A stretch of DNA of 20,761 nt from DASROJ01 sp035646975 (GCA_035646975.1 DASROJ010000223.1:1-20761); one strand, 5' to 3'; positions 7,693 to 16,460 are shown, counted from the stretch's first letter. Notes: generated by a model from the sequence alone, not told the origin. Numbers and translations are program-made.

Positions 7693-8922
7693 ATGAATCG
7701 CAGGGAATTCGTGAAGAAGGGGGGCGCCGCGGCGGCCGGCATTGCGGCCCTCGGGGCCGGAACCGATCCGAACGGGCCCGTGTCGATTTCAGCCAGGCCG
7801 GCGCCGACGATCCCGCCGCCGCTGGGCAAGTCCACCTACGTCTCCCGGATGGAATCCGCCCGCGCGTTGATGCGCGCGGTAAAAGCCGACGCGCTGATCG
7901 AGACCCCGGGAACGAGCTTTCGCTACATGACCGGGCTCGATCTCTGGCGGAGCGAGCGTCTCATCGCGTTCGTGCTTCCGGTGGAAGGGGCGCCGGTGAT
8001 CCTCGGGCCCAGGTTCGAGCGTGACAGGCTCACGGGGTCTCCCGCCGGCATCGAGGAGGTGGCCTCGTGGGAGGAAGACGAAAGCTCGTTCGAGGCGCTG
8101 GAAAAGATTCTCAGGAAGGCGCGGGTAACCGAGGGCAGGGTCGCGATCGGCGGCACGACCTGGTACGACGATTTCGTGCAGTTCAACTCGAGACTGCCGA
8201 AGCTGAGCTTCATCAGCGGCACGGCGATCGTCGGATACCTCAGGGAGCGGAAGAGCCCCGAGGAGATCGCCTCCATCCAGGCGGCGATCGACATCACCGA
8301 ACGGGCGATCGACATGGCGTTCAAGCAGACCCATGAAGGCATCCGGGAGGACGAGCTGGAATCATTCATCGTGTCCCGCATCCGGGAGATGGGCGCCACC
8401 GGCGATGGACTGGTGCAGTTCGGACCGCGCAGCGCGGTGCCGCACAACGCCACGAGCGACCGCCGTCTTTCCGCCGGCGACGTCGTGCTGATCGATTTCG
8501 GCGCCAGGGTGAACGGCTACTGGTCGGACATCTCCCGGCCGGCCGTCCTGGGTACGGGCACCGGCCGCATGAAGCTGGTGCATACCGCCATCCGTCAGGC
8601 GCAGAATCTGGCCCTGGAGCGGGCCCGGCCGGACTACTCCTGCGCTGGTCTGGACCAGATCGCGCGGGCCACGCTGGGTGGACACGGCTTCTTCAAGTTC
8701 ATCCTGCATCGGCTGGGGCATGGCGTCGGGCTCGACGGCCATGAGCCGCCGTGGCTCACCATGGGCAATGTCGACAAGCTGGCGCTGGGCAATGTCGCGA
8801 CGCTGGAGCCGGGAGTCTACACGCCGGGCGAATACGGAATGCGGATCGAGGACATGATGGAGGTCACCCCCGGGGGGGCCCGGCTGCTCTCGCATCCACC
8901 GGACGCGCTGCTCGAGCTCTGA
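7693..8922 (+). CDS. Tat-exported M24-family metallopeptidase (Xaa-Pro aminopeptidase-like)
   Basis: This 409-residue protein of the pita-bread fold binds two metal ions and removes an N-terminal residue ahead of proline in typical family members. The N-terminus NRREFVKKGGAAAAGIAALGAG is a twin-arginine (Tat) signal, so a folded, metal-loaded enzyme is sent to the periplasm. Residues about 50-185 match the creatinase-type N-terminal domain. The metal ligands are all present: D268 and D279 (IDFGARVNGYWSDIS), H343 (LGHGVGLDGH), E372 (LEPGVY) and E386 (RIEDM). H251 in the PHN motif and H350 are also in place. It should therefore be active on peptides, though related M24 enzymes such as creatinase use other substrates. 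AAAGG lies 11 bases before the ATG. It ends 8 bases from the convergent sulfatase-like gene, with no terminator between them. Confidence 0.93.
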   Translation: MNRREFVKKGGAAAAGIAALGAGTDPNGPVSISARPAPTIPPPLGKSTYVSRMESARALMRAVKADALIETPGTSFRYMTGLDLWRSERLIAFVLPVEGAPVILGPRFERDRLTGSPAGIEEVASWEEDESSFEALEKILRKARVTEGRVAIGGTTWYDDFVQFNSRLPKLSFISGTAIVGYLRERKSPEEIASIQAAIDITERAIDMAFKQTHEGIREDELESFIVSRIREMGATGDGLVQFGPRSAVPHNATSDRRLSAGDVVLIDFGARVNGYWSDISRPAVLGTGTGRMKLVHTAIRQAQNLALERARPDYSCAGLDQIARATLGGHGFFKFILHRLGHGVGLDGHEPPWLTMGNVDKLALGNVATLEPGVYTPGEYGMRIEDMMEVTPGGARLLSHPPDALLEL

Positions 8923-8930
8923 CCGTCCCG

Positions 8931-10934
8931 CTACTGCACGTATCCGAGCGACTTGAGATTCTTCAGCACGTCGTCGGGCATCCCTTCCGTGGCCGAAGGA
9001 AGCAATCGTTCGCGCCCCGCGGCTCCAGCGCGCCAGCCGAGCAGCCGCGCGCGCAGCCTGCCGGTGATGTCGGGCCGGCGTGCCGCGAGGTTGGCCGTCT
9101 CACCCGGGTCCGCCGCGAGATCGTAAAGCTCCCACCGGCTCAGGAATTCCCGCCGGGTGATCACCAGCTCCAGCCCCTTCCGCTTCTGGTTCATGCTCAT
9201 CACGATCCAGGGATCGAAGCGCCCCGCGGCACGGTCGAATCCGGTCGGATTCTCGATCAGCTTCCAGCGTCGGGTCCGGATGGCGGTCCGCAACGCCGAC
9301 GGGACCGTGTCGCCCTCCACGAAGGCGGCCGGCCCATCGAGATCCTCGTCGGCTGTGGCCGGTGGCGATGGCGAGGCGCCCGCCGCGAGATCCCAGAACC
9401 CCCGCAGCTCCATCGACCCGGGCGGTGGAATGCCGAGAGCCTGCATCACGGTGGGCGCCAGTCCGGCCGTCTCGACGATCGAGTCGACGACCCTTCCCGG
9501 CGGCACGCGCCCCGGACACGTGATGATCAGCGGCACACGGGCGGTGTCCTCGTAGGTGAAGCCGCCGTGACCGAAGAAGACGTCGTGCTCGGACAACGCC
9601 TCGCCATGATCGGCCGTGAATATCACCAGGGTGTCGCGCTCGAGTCCCAGTTGCTTCAGCCCGTCGAGCAGACGCTCGAGATGGTGATCGAGATAGGCGA
9701 TTTCCGCGTCGTAGCGCGCGACATAGTAATCGACATCCGTCGGGCGGCTCTCCAGCCGGACGAAGGGCCGGATGCCGCCCACCGCTTCTCCGCCCAGTCC
9801 GACCTTAATCCCGGAATAACGTCCATAGAAGGAGTCGTCGACGAACCGTTCCGTCCATGGTGAGGGCGCCGCGTAGGGAGCGTGCGGATCGATGTACTGC
9901 ACGTAGAGAAAGAAAGGGCGGGTGTCACCGGTTGCGCCGCGTTCGGTCAGCCATTTCAATGCATGGTCCGTGACCCCGCGCGCGTCGGTCTGGCCGGGGT
10001 CGGACCAGATTTCGTCGACCGACTCGAATCCCTGGTTGAAATTGAACGCCGCGCCGATGTTGCTGTTTGCGACGATCGAATGGGTGGCGAAGCGCCGTTC
10101 CCGAAGCGCCTCGGCGATCGTCACTACCTCGTTCGGCAGCCGCGTGCGGCAGTTCACGATGCCGTGCGTGTGGGGATAGGTGCCGGTGAGCAGCGAGGCG
10201 ACGCTCGGGCTGGTCTTCGTCTTCTGCGTGATGGCGCCGGCAAAAAAAGCGCCCTGCCGCGCATACCGCTCGAGACCGGGGCTCGTCGCCCGGGCGTAGC
10301 CATAAAGGGAGAGATGATCGGCGCGCAGGGTGTCGGCCACGACGAACAGAACGTTGCGAGCCGGAGTCGACGGCGTCCGGTACTGCTTGCTGACCGGCAC
10401 CACCGTCACCACCGGCGCGGATGCAGCCGGCTCAACGGCATCCGAACCGGTCCGGCTTCCGGCCAACAGCAGCGCCATGGCCACCCCCATCGCGCCGCAG
10501 AACAGGACGACACCAGGCAGACGGCGCGGCGCCTGTCGCGCCGCAACGGCGCCGCCCAGGGCGAACAGGATCGCGCCGCACAGGGCGAGGACGGCAGCCG
10601 GCGGGTGCATGCTCATGGGGATTCCCTTGAGCGACGATCCCCACGCCCTGAAATAGATCAGCCCGATGAGGCCGCACGCCACGGCCGGCGCGGCGCCGCG
10701 AAGCCGCGCCCATTGCATGACAGAGCCGATCAGGGCGCCGGCGATCCCGCCGGCAACAAAATACGCGGCCACGAAGATGGCGATCGACTTGCCTCGCGCC
10801 ATCCAGCCGGCGTCATACGGATCGTAGACAACGCCCAGCGCGATCCCCTCGATCAGGCCGGCGGTTGCCGTGACGATCGCCGAGGCCCAGACGGTCCTGG
10901 CCGTGCCGCCGAGCCAGGTGGCGTTGGTCGGCAT
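8931..10934 (-). CDS. Membrane-anchored sulfatase-family protein lacking the formylglycine cysteine
   Basis: This is a 667-residue protein with about five or six hydrophobic segments in residues 15-160, followed by an alkaline-phosphatase-superfamily domain on the outside. The fold is shown by VVADTLRADHLSLYGY (metal site, D201), the segment KTSPSVASLLTGTYPHTHG, and TADHGEALSEH (D442, H443). True sulfatases need C/S-x-P-S-R for formylglycine; here it reads T241-S-P-S-V245, so the cysteine and the arginine are both replaced. A threonine nucleophile is used by phosphatase and phosphoethanolamine- or glycerol-phosphate-transferase members, so cleavage or transfer of a phosphate ester is as likely as sulfate hydrolysis. 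The ATG at 10934 shares its A with the upstream stop (TGATG). A TTG at 10937 is an alternative start. It forms an operon with the phosphotransferase and may modify the glycan made by the divergent operon. Confidence 0.87.
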   Translation of the reverse strand: MPTNATWLGGTARTVWASAIVTATAGLIEGIALGVVYDPYDAGWMARGKSIAIFVAAYFVAGGIAGALIGSVMQWARLRGAAPAVACGLIGLIYFRAWGSSLKGIPMSMHPPAAVLALCGAILFALGGAVAARQAPRRLPGVVLFCGAMGVAMALLLAGSRTGSDAVEPAASAPVVTVVPVSKQYRTPSTPARNVLFVVADTLRADHLSLYGYARATSPGLERYARQGAFFAGAITQKTKTSPSVASLLTGTYPHTHGIVNCRTRLPNEVVTIAEALRERRFATHSIVANSNIGAAFNFNQGFESVDEIWSDPGQTDARGVTDHALKWLTERGATGDTRPFFLYVQYIDPHAPYAAPSPWTERFVDDSFYGRYSGIKVGLGGEAVGGIRPFVRLESRPTDVDYYVARYDAEIAYLDHHLERLLDGLKQLGLERDTLVIFTADHGEALSEHDVFFGHGGFTYEDTARVPLIITCPGRVPPGRVVDSIVETAGLAPTVMQALGIPPPGSMELRGFWDLAAGASPSPPATADEDLDGPAAFVEGDTVPSALRTAIRTRRWKLIENPTGFDRAAGRFDPWIVMSMNQKRKGLELVITRREFLSRWELYDLAADPGETANLAARRPDITGRLRARLLGWRAGAAGRERLLPSATEGMPDDVLKNLKSLGYVQ

Positions 10935-11896
10935 CAACCGGCTGCCTTCATGGACAGCACCAGCTGCCGCCAGCGGTTCATCTTGTCATCGTTGTCATCG
11001 TTGTCATCGTTGTCACCGGCGCGCCCGACGAGGGTGCGGGCGCGACGGTGCATCTTCTTGAGATAGTTGAGCGGCTCGAAGAACCCACGGGTGGCATCGA
11101 ACTGTCTGAAGGCGGCCTCGCCCGCGCTCTGGAAATACCGCTCGAGGAACCGGTCCGCCAGCACGGAGTCCTTTCGGCAGAAATGGTACAACGCGTTGAC
11201 CAGCTCTTCGCAGAACGGTTCGTAGGCGAGGCGATGCAGGTCCACGGGGGTGACCTCGCCCGTTGGAGCCACCACGAAATTGTGACGATTGGCATCGTTG
11301 TGGACGAGGCTGAAGGACCGGATCTCCCCGATTCGTTCGGCCCACGAAGCGAACCGGGCAAGCGTCGACGCCGTGCCTTCGGCTTCGAGCCATCCGCTCG
11401 CGCTGAGCTCCTTGACCATCCGGCGTGCGACCACCTGGGTCGAAGAGCCGAACGAGAAGACGCGCGCACGCACCGAGACCGAGGGCCGGCCCCAGACATT
11501 GCGTGTCACCGCGTGGAACCGGGCCAGGAGCGACGCGATGTCGAGAGTTGTCTCGCGGGCGACGGCTGGATCCGACAGCGCGGCGTGGCGCGTGCCCTCG
11601 ACCCAGGTCTCCACCGTGATCTGCGCGGGCCACGCATCATGGAACACGAGCCTTGGCGCGGGCAGTCCCAGCTGTTCGAGATGACGCAGCGCTTCGGCGT
11701 TTCTGACGGCCTGCGCCCGGTGCTCGAACGCGCGCATCAGCAGAGGCGGCATCCCCTCCGCGCGGATCAGGTGGATGGTCGATCTCGTCCCCGCTTCCGG
11801 CGTCGTCGCGGTGAAGGGACGCCCGCCAATCCCCATGGCGGGCAGCACCGCCCGGGCGATGTACTCTTCCGCGGCCTTGCCGTTCAGGAGCATCAT
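10934..11896 (-). CDS. APH/choline-kinase-like phosphotransferase
   Basis: This is a 320-residue protein with the kinase-like fold of aminoglycoside phosphotransferases and LPS-sugar kinases. The catalytic loop is HNDANRHN (199-206), with D201 the expected base and N206 a metal ligand. The metal-binding aspartate is D219 in PVDLHRLAYEP, in the place of DFG. The N-terminal half holds MRAFEHRAQAVRNAEAL, where R55 lies where a nucleotide-binding Lys would often be. The acceptor cannot be told from sequence. Beside glycosyltransferase genes, a sugar of a surface glycan or lipid is more likely than an antibiotic. Near the C-terminus an acidic run DNDDNDDNDD (295-304) is encoded by a 9-base tandem repeat and is probably an insertion in a surface loop. 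ATG at 11896 is followed by a second ATG at 11893; no clear Shine-Dalgarno is seen. Confidence 0.85.
   Translation of the reverse strand: MMLLNGKAAEEYIARAVLPAMGIGGRPFTATTPEAGTRSTIHLIRAEGMPPLLMRAFEHRAQAVRNAEALRHLEQLGLPAPRLVFHDAWPAQITVETWVEGTRHAALSDPAVARETTLDIASLLARFHAVTRNVWGRPSVSVRARVFSFGSSTQVVARRMVKELSASGWLEAEGTASTLARFASWAERIGEIRSFSLVHNDANRHNFVVAPTGEVTPVDLHRLAYEPFCEELVNALYHFCRKDSVLADRFLERYFQSAGEAAFRQFDATRGFFEPLNYLKKMHRRARTLVGRAGDNDDNDDNDDKMNRWRQLVLSMKAAG
10978..11016. repeat. 9-base tandem repeat inside the phosphotransferase gene
   Basis: Three perfect copies of TCATCGTTG (10986-11012, plus-strand sense) are flanked by a degenerate copy on the left and a partial copy on the right. Because the unit is 9 bases, gain or loss of copies would lengthen or shorten the acidic DND run without breaking the reading frame. 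Confidence 0.9.
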
Positions 11897-11980
11897 CCCG
11901 ACCCGTGTTATAATGCCGGCTTTCCGGCGACGGCTGACAAGTATCGGCCTGTGAGCAACATAGGGCTTACTCTAACACCG
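11897..11980. promoter_or_regulatory. Divergent promoter region of the glycan locus
   Basis: This 84-base gap separates the phosphotransferase gene (minus) from the first glycosyltransferase gene (plus). A perfect plus-strand TATAAT lies at 11909-11914, which would start transcription near 11921 and give a leader of about 60 bases. No matching -35 box is visible. On the minus strand TATAAC overlaps the same bases but would leave almost no leader. Confidence 0.35.
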
Positions 11981-13141
11981 ATGAAGCCACTCAAGATCCT
12001 TCACACCGACTTCCACACCGGATGGGGCGGACAGGCGGCGCGCGTGCTGATGCTGTCACGCGAGCTGACCCGTCGCGGGCACCAGGTGACAGTCGCCGCG
12101 CCGCCCGGAGAGCTGGCAAGCCGCGCGCGCGCGGCCGGCCTGCCGGTGGAATCCGGCTTCAGCTTCAGGGCGCCATCACATGTATATACCTTCCTCAGCG
12201 ACGTCGCGCGGATGAGACGGTTGCTGAAGCGCGAGCGGTTCGATGTGGTGGATGTTCACGGTTCCCAGGACACCTGGGTCACCGCCGTCGCCAGACTGTT
12301 CACCGGGCTGCCGCGCTGCCTGATCATGACACGGCACAACACGAAGCGCGTTCGCACCGGATGGCCCAACCGACAGCTTTACGGCCGACTGATTGATCAT
12401 TTGATCATCGTCGACGAGAGCGTGCGACGCGGCTACGAAGATTTTCTCGCGTCGGGAATCCTCGACGCCCGGCGCATCTCGGTGATCCCCTCGGCCTACC
12501 GCGCCGACCTTTTTCACGAGGGGGTGGACTCCCGGCGTGTGCGTCGTGAGCTGGGGGTCTCCGAAGGGACCCTGGTGGTGGGCGTGGCGGGAAGGCTGGT
12601 GGCCGACAAGGGACACATCCACCTCATGCGGGCCGCGGCAGCCTTGAAGACACAGCTGCCGGACATGGTGCTCGTCTTCGCCGGCGCCGGACCGGAGGAG
12701 GCGCGTTTGAAGGCGCAGGCGCGCGAGCTGGGCCTCGAGGGAATGGTCAGGTTCCTGGGATTCCGCCAGGACATCGCCGAGGTGGAGGCCGCGTTCGACA
12801 TCGCGGTGCTGCCCTCCGTGGGCTGTGACGCGTCGTCGGCTTCCGTCAAGGAGGCGATGGCACTGGGAGTGCCGATCATCGCCTCCGACATCGGCGGGGC
12901 GCGTCACCTGATCGACGACGGGGTCACGGGTCTGATCGTGCGGCCCGGCGAGCCGGGGGATCTCGTCGAGGCCGTGCGCCGCCTGGCCGAGGATCGACTT
13001 GCGGCCCGAGGCATGGCCATGAAAGCGCGCGAAGACGTCACGCGACGCTTTTCCATCGGCCGGCTGGCGGACGAGACGCTGGCCGTGTACGCCACCGTGC
13101 TGCACCAACGCGAACCCAATCACGCATGGCAGGCGGCATGA
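11981..13141 (+). CDS. GT4-family glycosyltransferase, first gene of glycan operon
   Basis: This 386-residue GT-B glycosyltransferase should transfer a sugar from a nucleotide donor to a lipid- or glycan-linked acceptor on the cytoplasmic face of the inner membrane. The N-terminus MKPLKILHTDFHTGWGGQ carries the family's glycine-rich acceptor-side loop. The donor domain shows VAGRLVADKGH (202-211), with R205 and K210 positioned to bind diphosphate. The C-terminal motif is D283 to E291 followed by AMALGVPIIASDIGG, a D-x7-E variant of the usual E-x7-E. I chose the ATG at 11981 because it gives the normal family N-terminus. The reading frame is open further upstream, but that part is antisense to the phosphotransferase gene. 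A GTG at 11951 is a weaker alternative. No strong ribosome site is seen. Donor and acceptor are unknown. Confidence 0.9.
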   Translation: MKPLKILHTDFHTGWGGQAARVLMLSRELTRRGHQVTVAAPPGELASRARAAGLPVESGFSFRAPSHVYTFLSDVARMRRLLKRERFDVVDVHGSQDTWVTAVARLFTGLPRCLIMTRHNTKRVRTGWPNRQLYGRLIDHLIIVDESVRRGYEDFLASGILDARRISVIPSAYRADLFHEGVDSRRVRRELGVSEGTLVVGVAGRLVADKGHIHLMRAAAALKTQLPDMVLVFAGAGPEEARLKAQARELGLEGMVRFLGFRQDIAEVEAAFDIAVLPSVGCDASSASVKEAMALGVPIIASDIGGARHLIDDGVTGLIVRPGEPGDLVEAVRRLAEDRLAARGMAMKAREDVTRRFSIGRLADETLAVYATVLHQREPNHAWQAA

Positions 13142-15342
13142 AACTCTATCGAAGGATGCTGACGTACCTGTGGCCCTACAAGCTCAGGGTCGCGCAGGTG
13201 CTGATCCTGTCGGTGCTGACGGCCACCCTGTCCGTCGGTTCGCTCGGCGCGATGAAACCGCTGTTCGATACGCTGTTCGCGGGCGAGGATGCCGATCTGA
13301 AAGTCGGGCTCCACGTTCTCGACCAGCACGGGCACCAGGTCGAGGGCCTGCGGGTCCGTCCCCAGATGCCCGAGGGGTGGCGAGGGCGAATGGGCCGCGA
13401 TTGGCGCATCTTCGAGGACGACACCCTCGTTCTCGAGGGAAACCGCAAGGAAGGCGAGCTCGTCATCCCGGTCATCCTGAAGAACCGTCGCGACCTCGCC
13501 TACGAGGGGCTGCGGCTCGATGCCGAAGCGGTGGGCAAGGGATGGAAGGCGCGCGTCAAGATGCCCGACGGCTTCGAGACCGCCCGACTGCTGCCGGGCC
13601 AGGAGATCGAGGCGCAGGTCATCATCACGCCGGAGAAGGGACATCATCTGTTCGCCGGGGCGTTCTGGAAGAAACCAGGCCGGCGCGAGGTGGCCGACTG
13701 GCTCGAGAGCCACGTCTTCGCCAACAAGTTCAAGGCTCTGTTCCTGATCTCCGCTCTCATCCTCGTCACGACGCTGCTCAAGAGTCTCTGCTTCTACAGC
13801 AAGTCGTTCTGGTCGAACTGGCTCAGCAAGAAGAGCATGGCCGACCTGCGCCAGCAGCTTTTCAACAGTCTCATCAGCCAGTCGGTCAACTACTTCGACA
13901 AGCGCAAGACGGGCGTGATCATCTCCAAGTTCACGAATTCGCTCAACCAGATGCAGAAGGGGATGACCGCGATCCTTTCGGAAATCGTCACCGAGCCGTT
14001 GATGGTCGTCGGCGCGCTGGCGCTGGCGTTCTCGATCAACTTCCGCCTCGCGTTGATCGGCATGCTGATATTTCCGCTCAACCTCGTCGTGATCCTGATC
14101 ACCGGAAGGCTGATTCGCCGATCCCAGGACCGGTCCTTGCGCGAAAGGGCCAACATGGTGCAGATGCTGCAGCGCAGCATCGACGGCATCCGGATCGTCA
14201 AGGCCTTCGTGATGGAGGACGTCGCCCGGGAAGGGTTCGCGGAGGCCAACGACCAGGCGTTCCGGTACGACATGCGCGGCGCCAAGGCCAAATCGATGCT
14301 GCAGCCGGTGGTGGAGATCTTCTCGGCCGGCTTCGTGATCATTTTTCTTCTCCTGGGCGGCGTTTCCGTGCTGCGAGGCGAGATGAGCCCCGGCGACTTC
14401 ATCACCTTCTACGCCGGGATGGTGGCCTGCTACAGCCCCATCAAGAAGATCAACAACGCCGTCACCGAGATCCAGGAAAGCGTGAGCGGCGCCGCCGATG
14501 TGTTCGCCGAGATCGACCGGGTGCCCGAGCTGCAGGAGGCGCCGGACGCGACGCCGCTTGCCCCGCTGGCGGAACGACTCGAGCTGAAGAACGTGTCGTT
14601 CCATTACGAGAAGCCCGCGCCGGTCTTGCGCGAGGTCAGCATCTCGATACGGAAGGGAGAGTTCGTCGCGCTGGTGGGACCCTCCGGCGCCGGCAAGTCG
14701 ACCCTGATGAACCTCATCCCCCGGTTCTACGATGTGCTGGATGGGGCGATCGAGATCGACGGGGTCGACATCCGCAAGGCGACCCTCGATTCTCTGCGCC
14801 GTCAGATCGGGTTCGTCACGCAGGAACCGATCCTCTTCCACGACACGATCGCGAACAACATCGCGTTCGGCGAAAAGGAGGCCACGCCCGAGCAGATCGA
14901 GGCGGCCGCGCGCACCGCCCACGCCCACGAGTTCATCAAGGACCTGACCAAGGGATACGAAACCATCGTGGGAGACCGCGGCGTGATGCTCTCGGGCGGT
15001 CAGCGCCAGAGGATCGCGCTGGCCCGGGCGGTCATCCGCAACCCTGCGATTCTCCTGCTGGACGAGGCCACCTCCTCGCTCGACACCGAGAGCGAGCGGC
15101 TCATACAGGACGCGATGGACAAGTTCGTGAAAGGCCGCACGACCATCGTCATCGCGCACCGGCTCTCGACGATCCTCCACGCCGACCGGATACTGGTGAT
15201 GGAAGCCGGCAAGGTGGTCGAGACCGGCAGCCACCATGAGCTGCTGGCGCGCGGCGGAATCTACCGGCGTCTTTACGAGATGCAGTTCCGGGACGAGGGC
15301 GAGTCCTCCGGGATTCCCGCGGGCCGGCGCCTGCCGGCATGA
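13138..15342 (+). CDS. MsbA-like ABC exporter (half-transporter) with a large extra domain in the first external loop
   Basis: This is a 734-residue fused permease-ATPase that should work as a homodimer and flip or export a lipid-linked glycan or similar amphiphile. The permease helices lie at about 15-45, 198-218, 280-325 and 390-430. The ATPase domain has Walker A GPSGAGKS (514-521), the Q-loop near TQEPILF (561-567), signature LSGGQ (618-622), Walker B ILLLDE (638-643) and the switch H674. Residues about 52-195, between helices 1 and 2, are an extra, mostly beta-type segment; in MsbA this loop is only about 20 residues. The total length is about 150 above the family norm of 580-600. I chose the ATG at 13138, which overlaps the previous stop as ATGA. 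An in-frame ATG at 13126 would add four residues. Confidence 0.93.
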   Translation: MKLYRRMLTYLWPYKLRVAQVLILSVLTATLSVGSLGAMKPLFDTLFAGEDADLKVGLHVLDQHGHQVEGLRVRPQMPEGWRGRMGRDWRIFEDDTLVLEGNRKEGELVIPVILKNRRDLAYEGLRLDAEAVGKGWKARVKMPDGFETARLLPGQEIEAQVIITPEKGHHLFAGAFWKKPGRREVADWLESHVFANKFKALFLISALILVTTLLKSLCFYSKSFWSNWLSKKSMADLRQQLFNSLISQSVNYFDKRKTGVIISKFTNSLNQMQKGMTAILSEIVTEPLMVVGALALAFSINFRLALIGMLIFPLNLVVILITGRLIRRSQDRSLRERANMVQMLQRSIDGIRIVKAFVMEDVAREGFAEANDQAFRYDMRGAKAKSMLQPVVEIFSAGFVIIFLLLGGVSVLRGEMSPGDFITFYAGMVACYSPIKKINNAVTEIQESVSGAADVFAEIDRVPELQEAPDATPLAPLAERLELKNVSFHYEKPAPVLREVSISIRKGEFVALVGPSGAGKSTLMNLIPRFYDVLDGAIEIDGVDIRKATLDSLRRQIGFVTQEPILFHDTIANNIAFGEKEATPEQIEAAARTAHAHEFIKDLTKGYETIVGDRGVMLSGGQRQRIALARAVIRNPAILLLDEATSSLDTESERLIQDAMDKFVKGRTTIVIAHRLSTILHADRILVMEAGKVVETGSHHELLARGGIYRRLYEMQFRDEGESSGIPAGRRLPA

Positions 15343-16460
15343 GGGACCTCTACTTCGATCTTCACGGACATTCCGTCTCGATCGTCACCTCGGACGCAGA
15401 CCTTCGCTCGTACGTGCGGGCGCACTTCGAAACCGAGGCCCACACCGATACGCAGGCCGACCTGCGGGTGAACGCCGACTGGCACTGGGGCAAACCGGCG
15501 CGCACGCTGCTCGACGGGCTGGATCGCGATCGCATCGAGAGAGTCGGGCGGGGCCTGGTGCTGTGCAGGGCGTCATCGGGCTCGAGCGAACCCCGCCGGG
15601 CGATCTGGACCCGCATTCCCGGATTCCCCGAGCTGACGATGGCGTTCGAGCTGCAGGGAGACATCGATTGCCGCCTGAACATCGAAGCGCGGTGTGTCTA
15701 CGAGCCGAAGGGCGTGGGCAAGAGGCTCGAGTATCTTCGCCCCGGCCGGATGGACCGCAAGAGAAACCGTCTCTTCTTCAAGCTGATGTACTTCATGATC
15801 TATTACCCGATGGCCTGGCAGCTCGAGCGCACTCGCGGCTGGGGCCTGCTGCACGCCTCGGCGGTCGCGATGCCCTCGGGAAAGGCGGTGATCCTGTCGG
15901 GTCTGGGGGGCGTGGGCAAATCGACGCTCGGTCTCTCGCTGCTGGCCCGTCCGGGGGCGCGGCTGCTTTCGGACAACCTGATCTTCCATGACGAGGACCG
16001 GATCTATTCGTGTCCCGAGCCGGTGCGACTCGACGCCACCGCGCTGGCCGGCATGGTGGACTCGGGCATCGAGCCACAGCGCACGCGCTTGCCGGTCAAC
16101 GCCCATCCGAAGCCGACCTATCGCGTGGGTCCGGCCAGACGCGCCGGGACCGCCTCACCCGCCGCGGTATACTTCCTGCGCTTTGCCTCCAGGTCCGAAA
16201 TCAGCCCCATCGCAGCGGAGCGCGCCGCCGAAATGCTGATCGCCGGCAACGACCTGGCCGCCGAGATCAAGGACTACCGCCCGTGCCACGCTTTGCTCTC
16301 GATGCTGGCGGCCGAGGCGGCGGTGGCGCCGCGGGTGACACGCGCCGATCTGGTGAAGCTGCTGCGGCAGTCCGATTGCGCGGTCTTCCGGATCGGCGAA
16401 GGGGAAAAGATCTCGACCACCGCGGCCAGGCTGGCCGAGCGAATGGAGGCTGCCGGATGA
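15339..16460 (+). CDS. HprK-like P-loop kinase
   Basis: This 373-residue protein resembles the C-terminal kinase domain of HPr kinase/phosphorylase and the HprK-related kinases found in several biosynthetic clusters. The P-loop is GLGGVGKST (188-196, K194), preceded by LLHASAVAM (170-178, H172), a context typical of HprK-like proteins. SDN at 211-213 is the likely catalytic acidic site. The N-terminal 160 residues are not the normal HprK N-domain and I do not recognise them. No HPr or other phosphotransferase-system gene is in the window, so a carbon-regulation role is unlikely. Phosphorylation of a small molecule, sugar or neighbouring protein fits better but is inference. The ATG overlaps the transporter stop as ATGA, and the gene's own stop overlaps the next start the same way. 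Confidence 0.82.
   Translation: MRDLYFDLHGHSVSIVTSDADLRSYVRAHFETEAHTDTQADLRVNADWHWGKPARTLLDGLDRDRIERVGRGLVLCRASSGSSEPRRAIWTRIPGFPELTMAFELQGDIDCRLNIEARCVYEPKGVGKRLEYLRPGRMDRKRNRLFFKLMYFMIYYPMAWQLERTRGWGLLHASAVAMPSGKAVILSGLGGVGKSTLGLSLLARPGARLLSDNLIFHDEDRIYSCPEPVRLDATALAGMVDSGIEPQRTRLPVNAHPKPTYRVGPARRAGTASPAAVYFLRFASRSEISPIAAERAAEMLIAGNDLAAEIKDYRPCHALLSMLAAEAAVAPRVTRADLVKLLRQSDCAVFRIGEGEKISTTAARLAERMEAAG

Noticed and set aside
10978..11016. CRISPR-like repeat array
   Set aside because: Units are 9 bases, directly adjacent without spacers, and lie within a coding frame.
11048..11980. Upstream extension of the first glycosyltransferase frame
   Set aside because: The frame is open but lies antisense to the phosphotransferase gene, and the family N-terminus begins at the ATG at 11981.
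13120..15237. A 705-codon minus-strand open frame
   Set aside because: Antisense over almost the whole ABC exporter gene. No hydrophobic segments or domain motifs; its length comes from codon bias, which removes stops on the opposite strand.
16010..16456. Upstream extension of the RtcB-like frame
   Set aside because: It overlaps the HprK-like gene in another frame. A strong GGAGG and an ATGA overlap fix the start at 16457.
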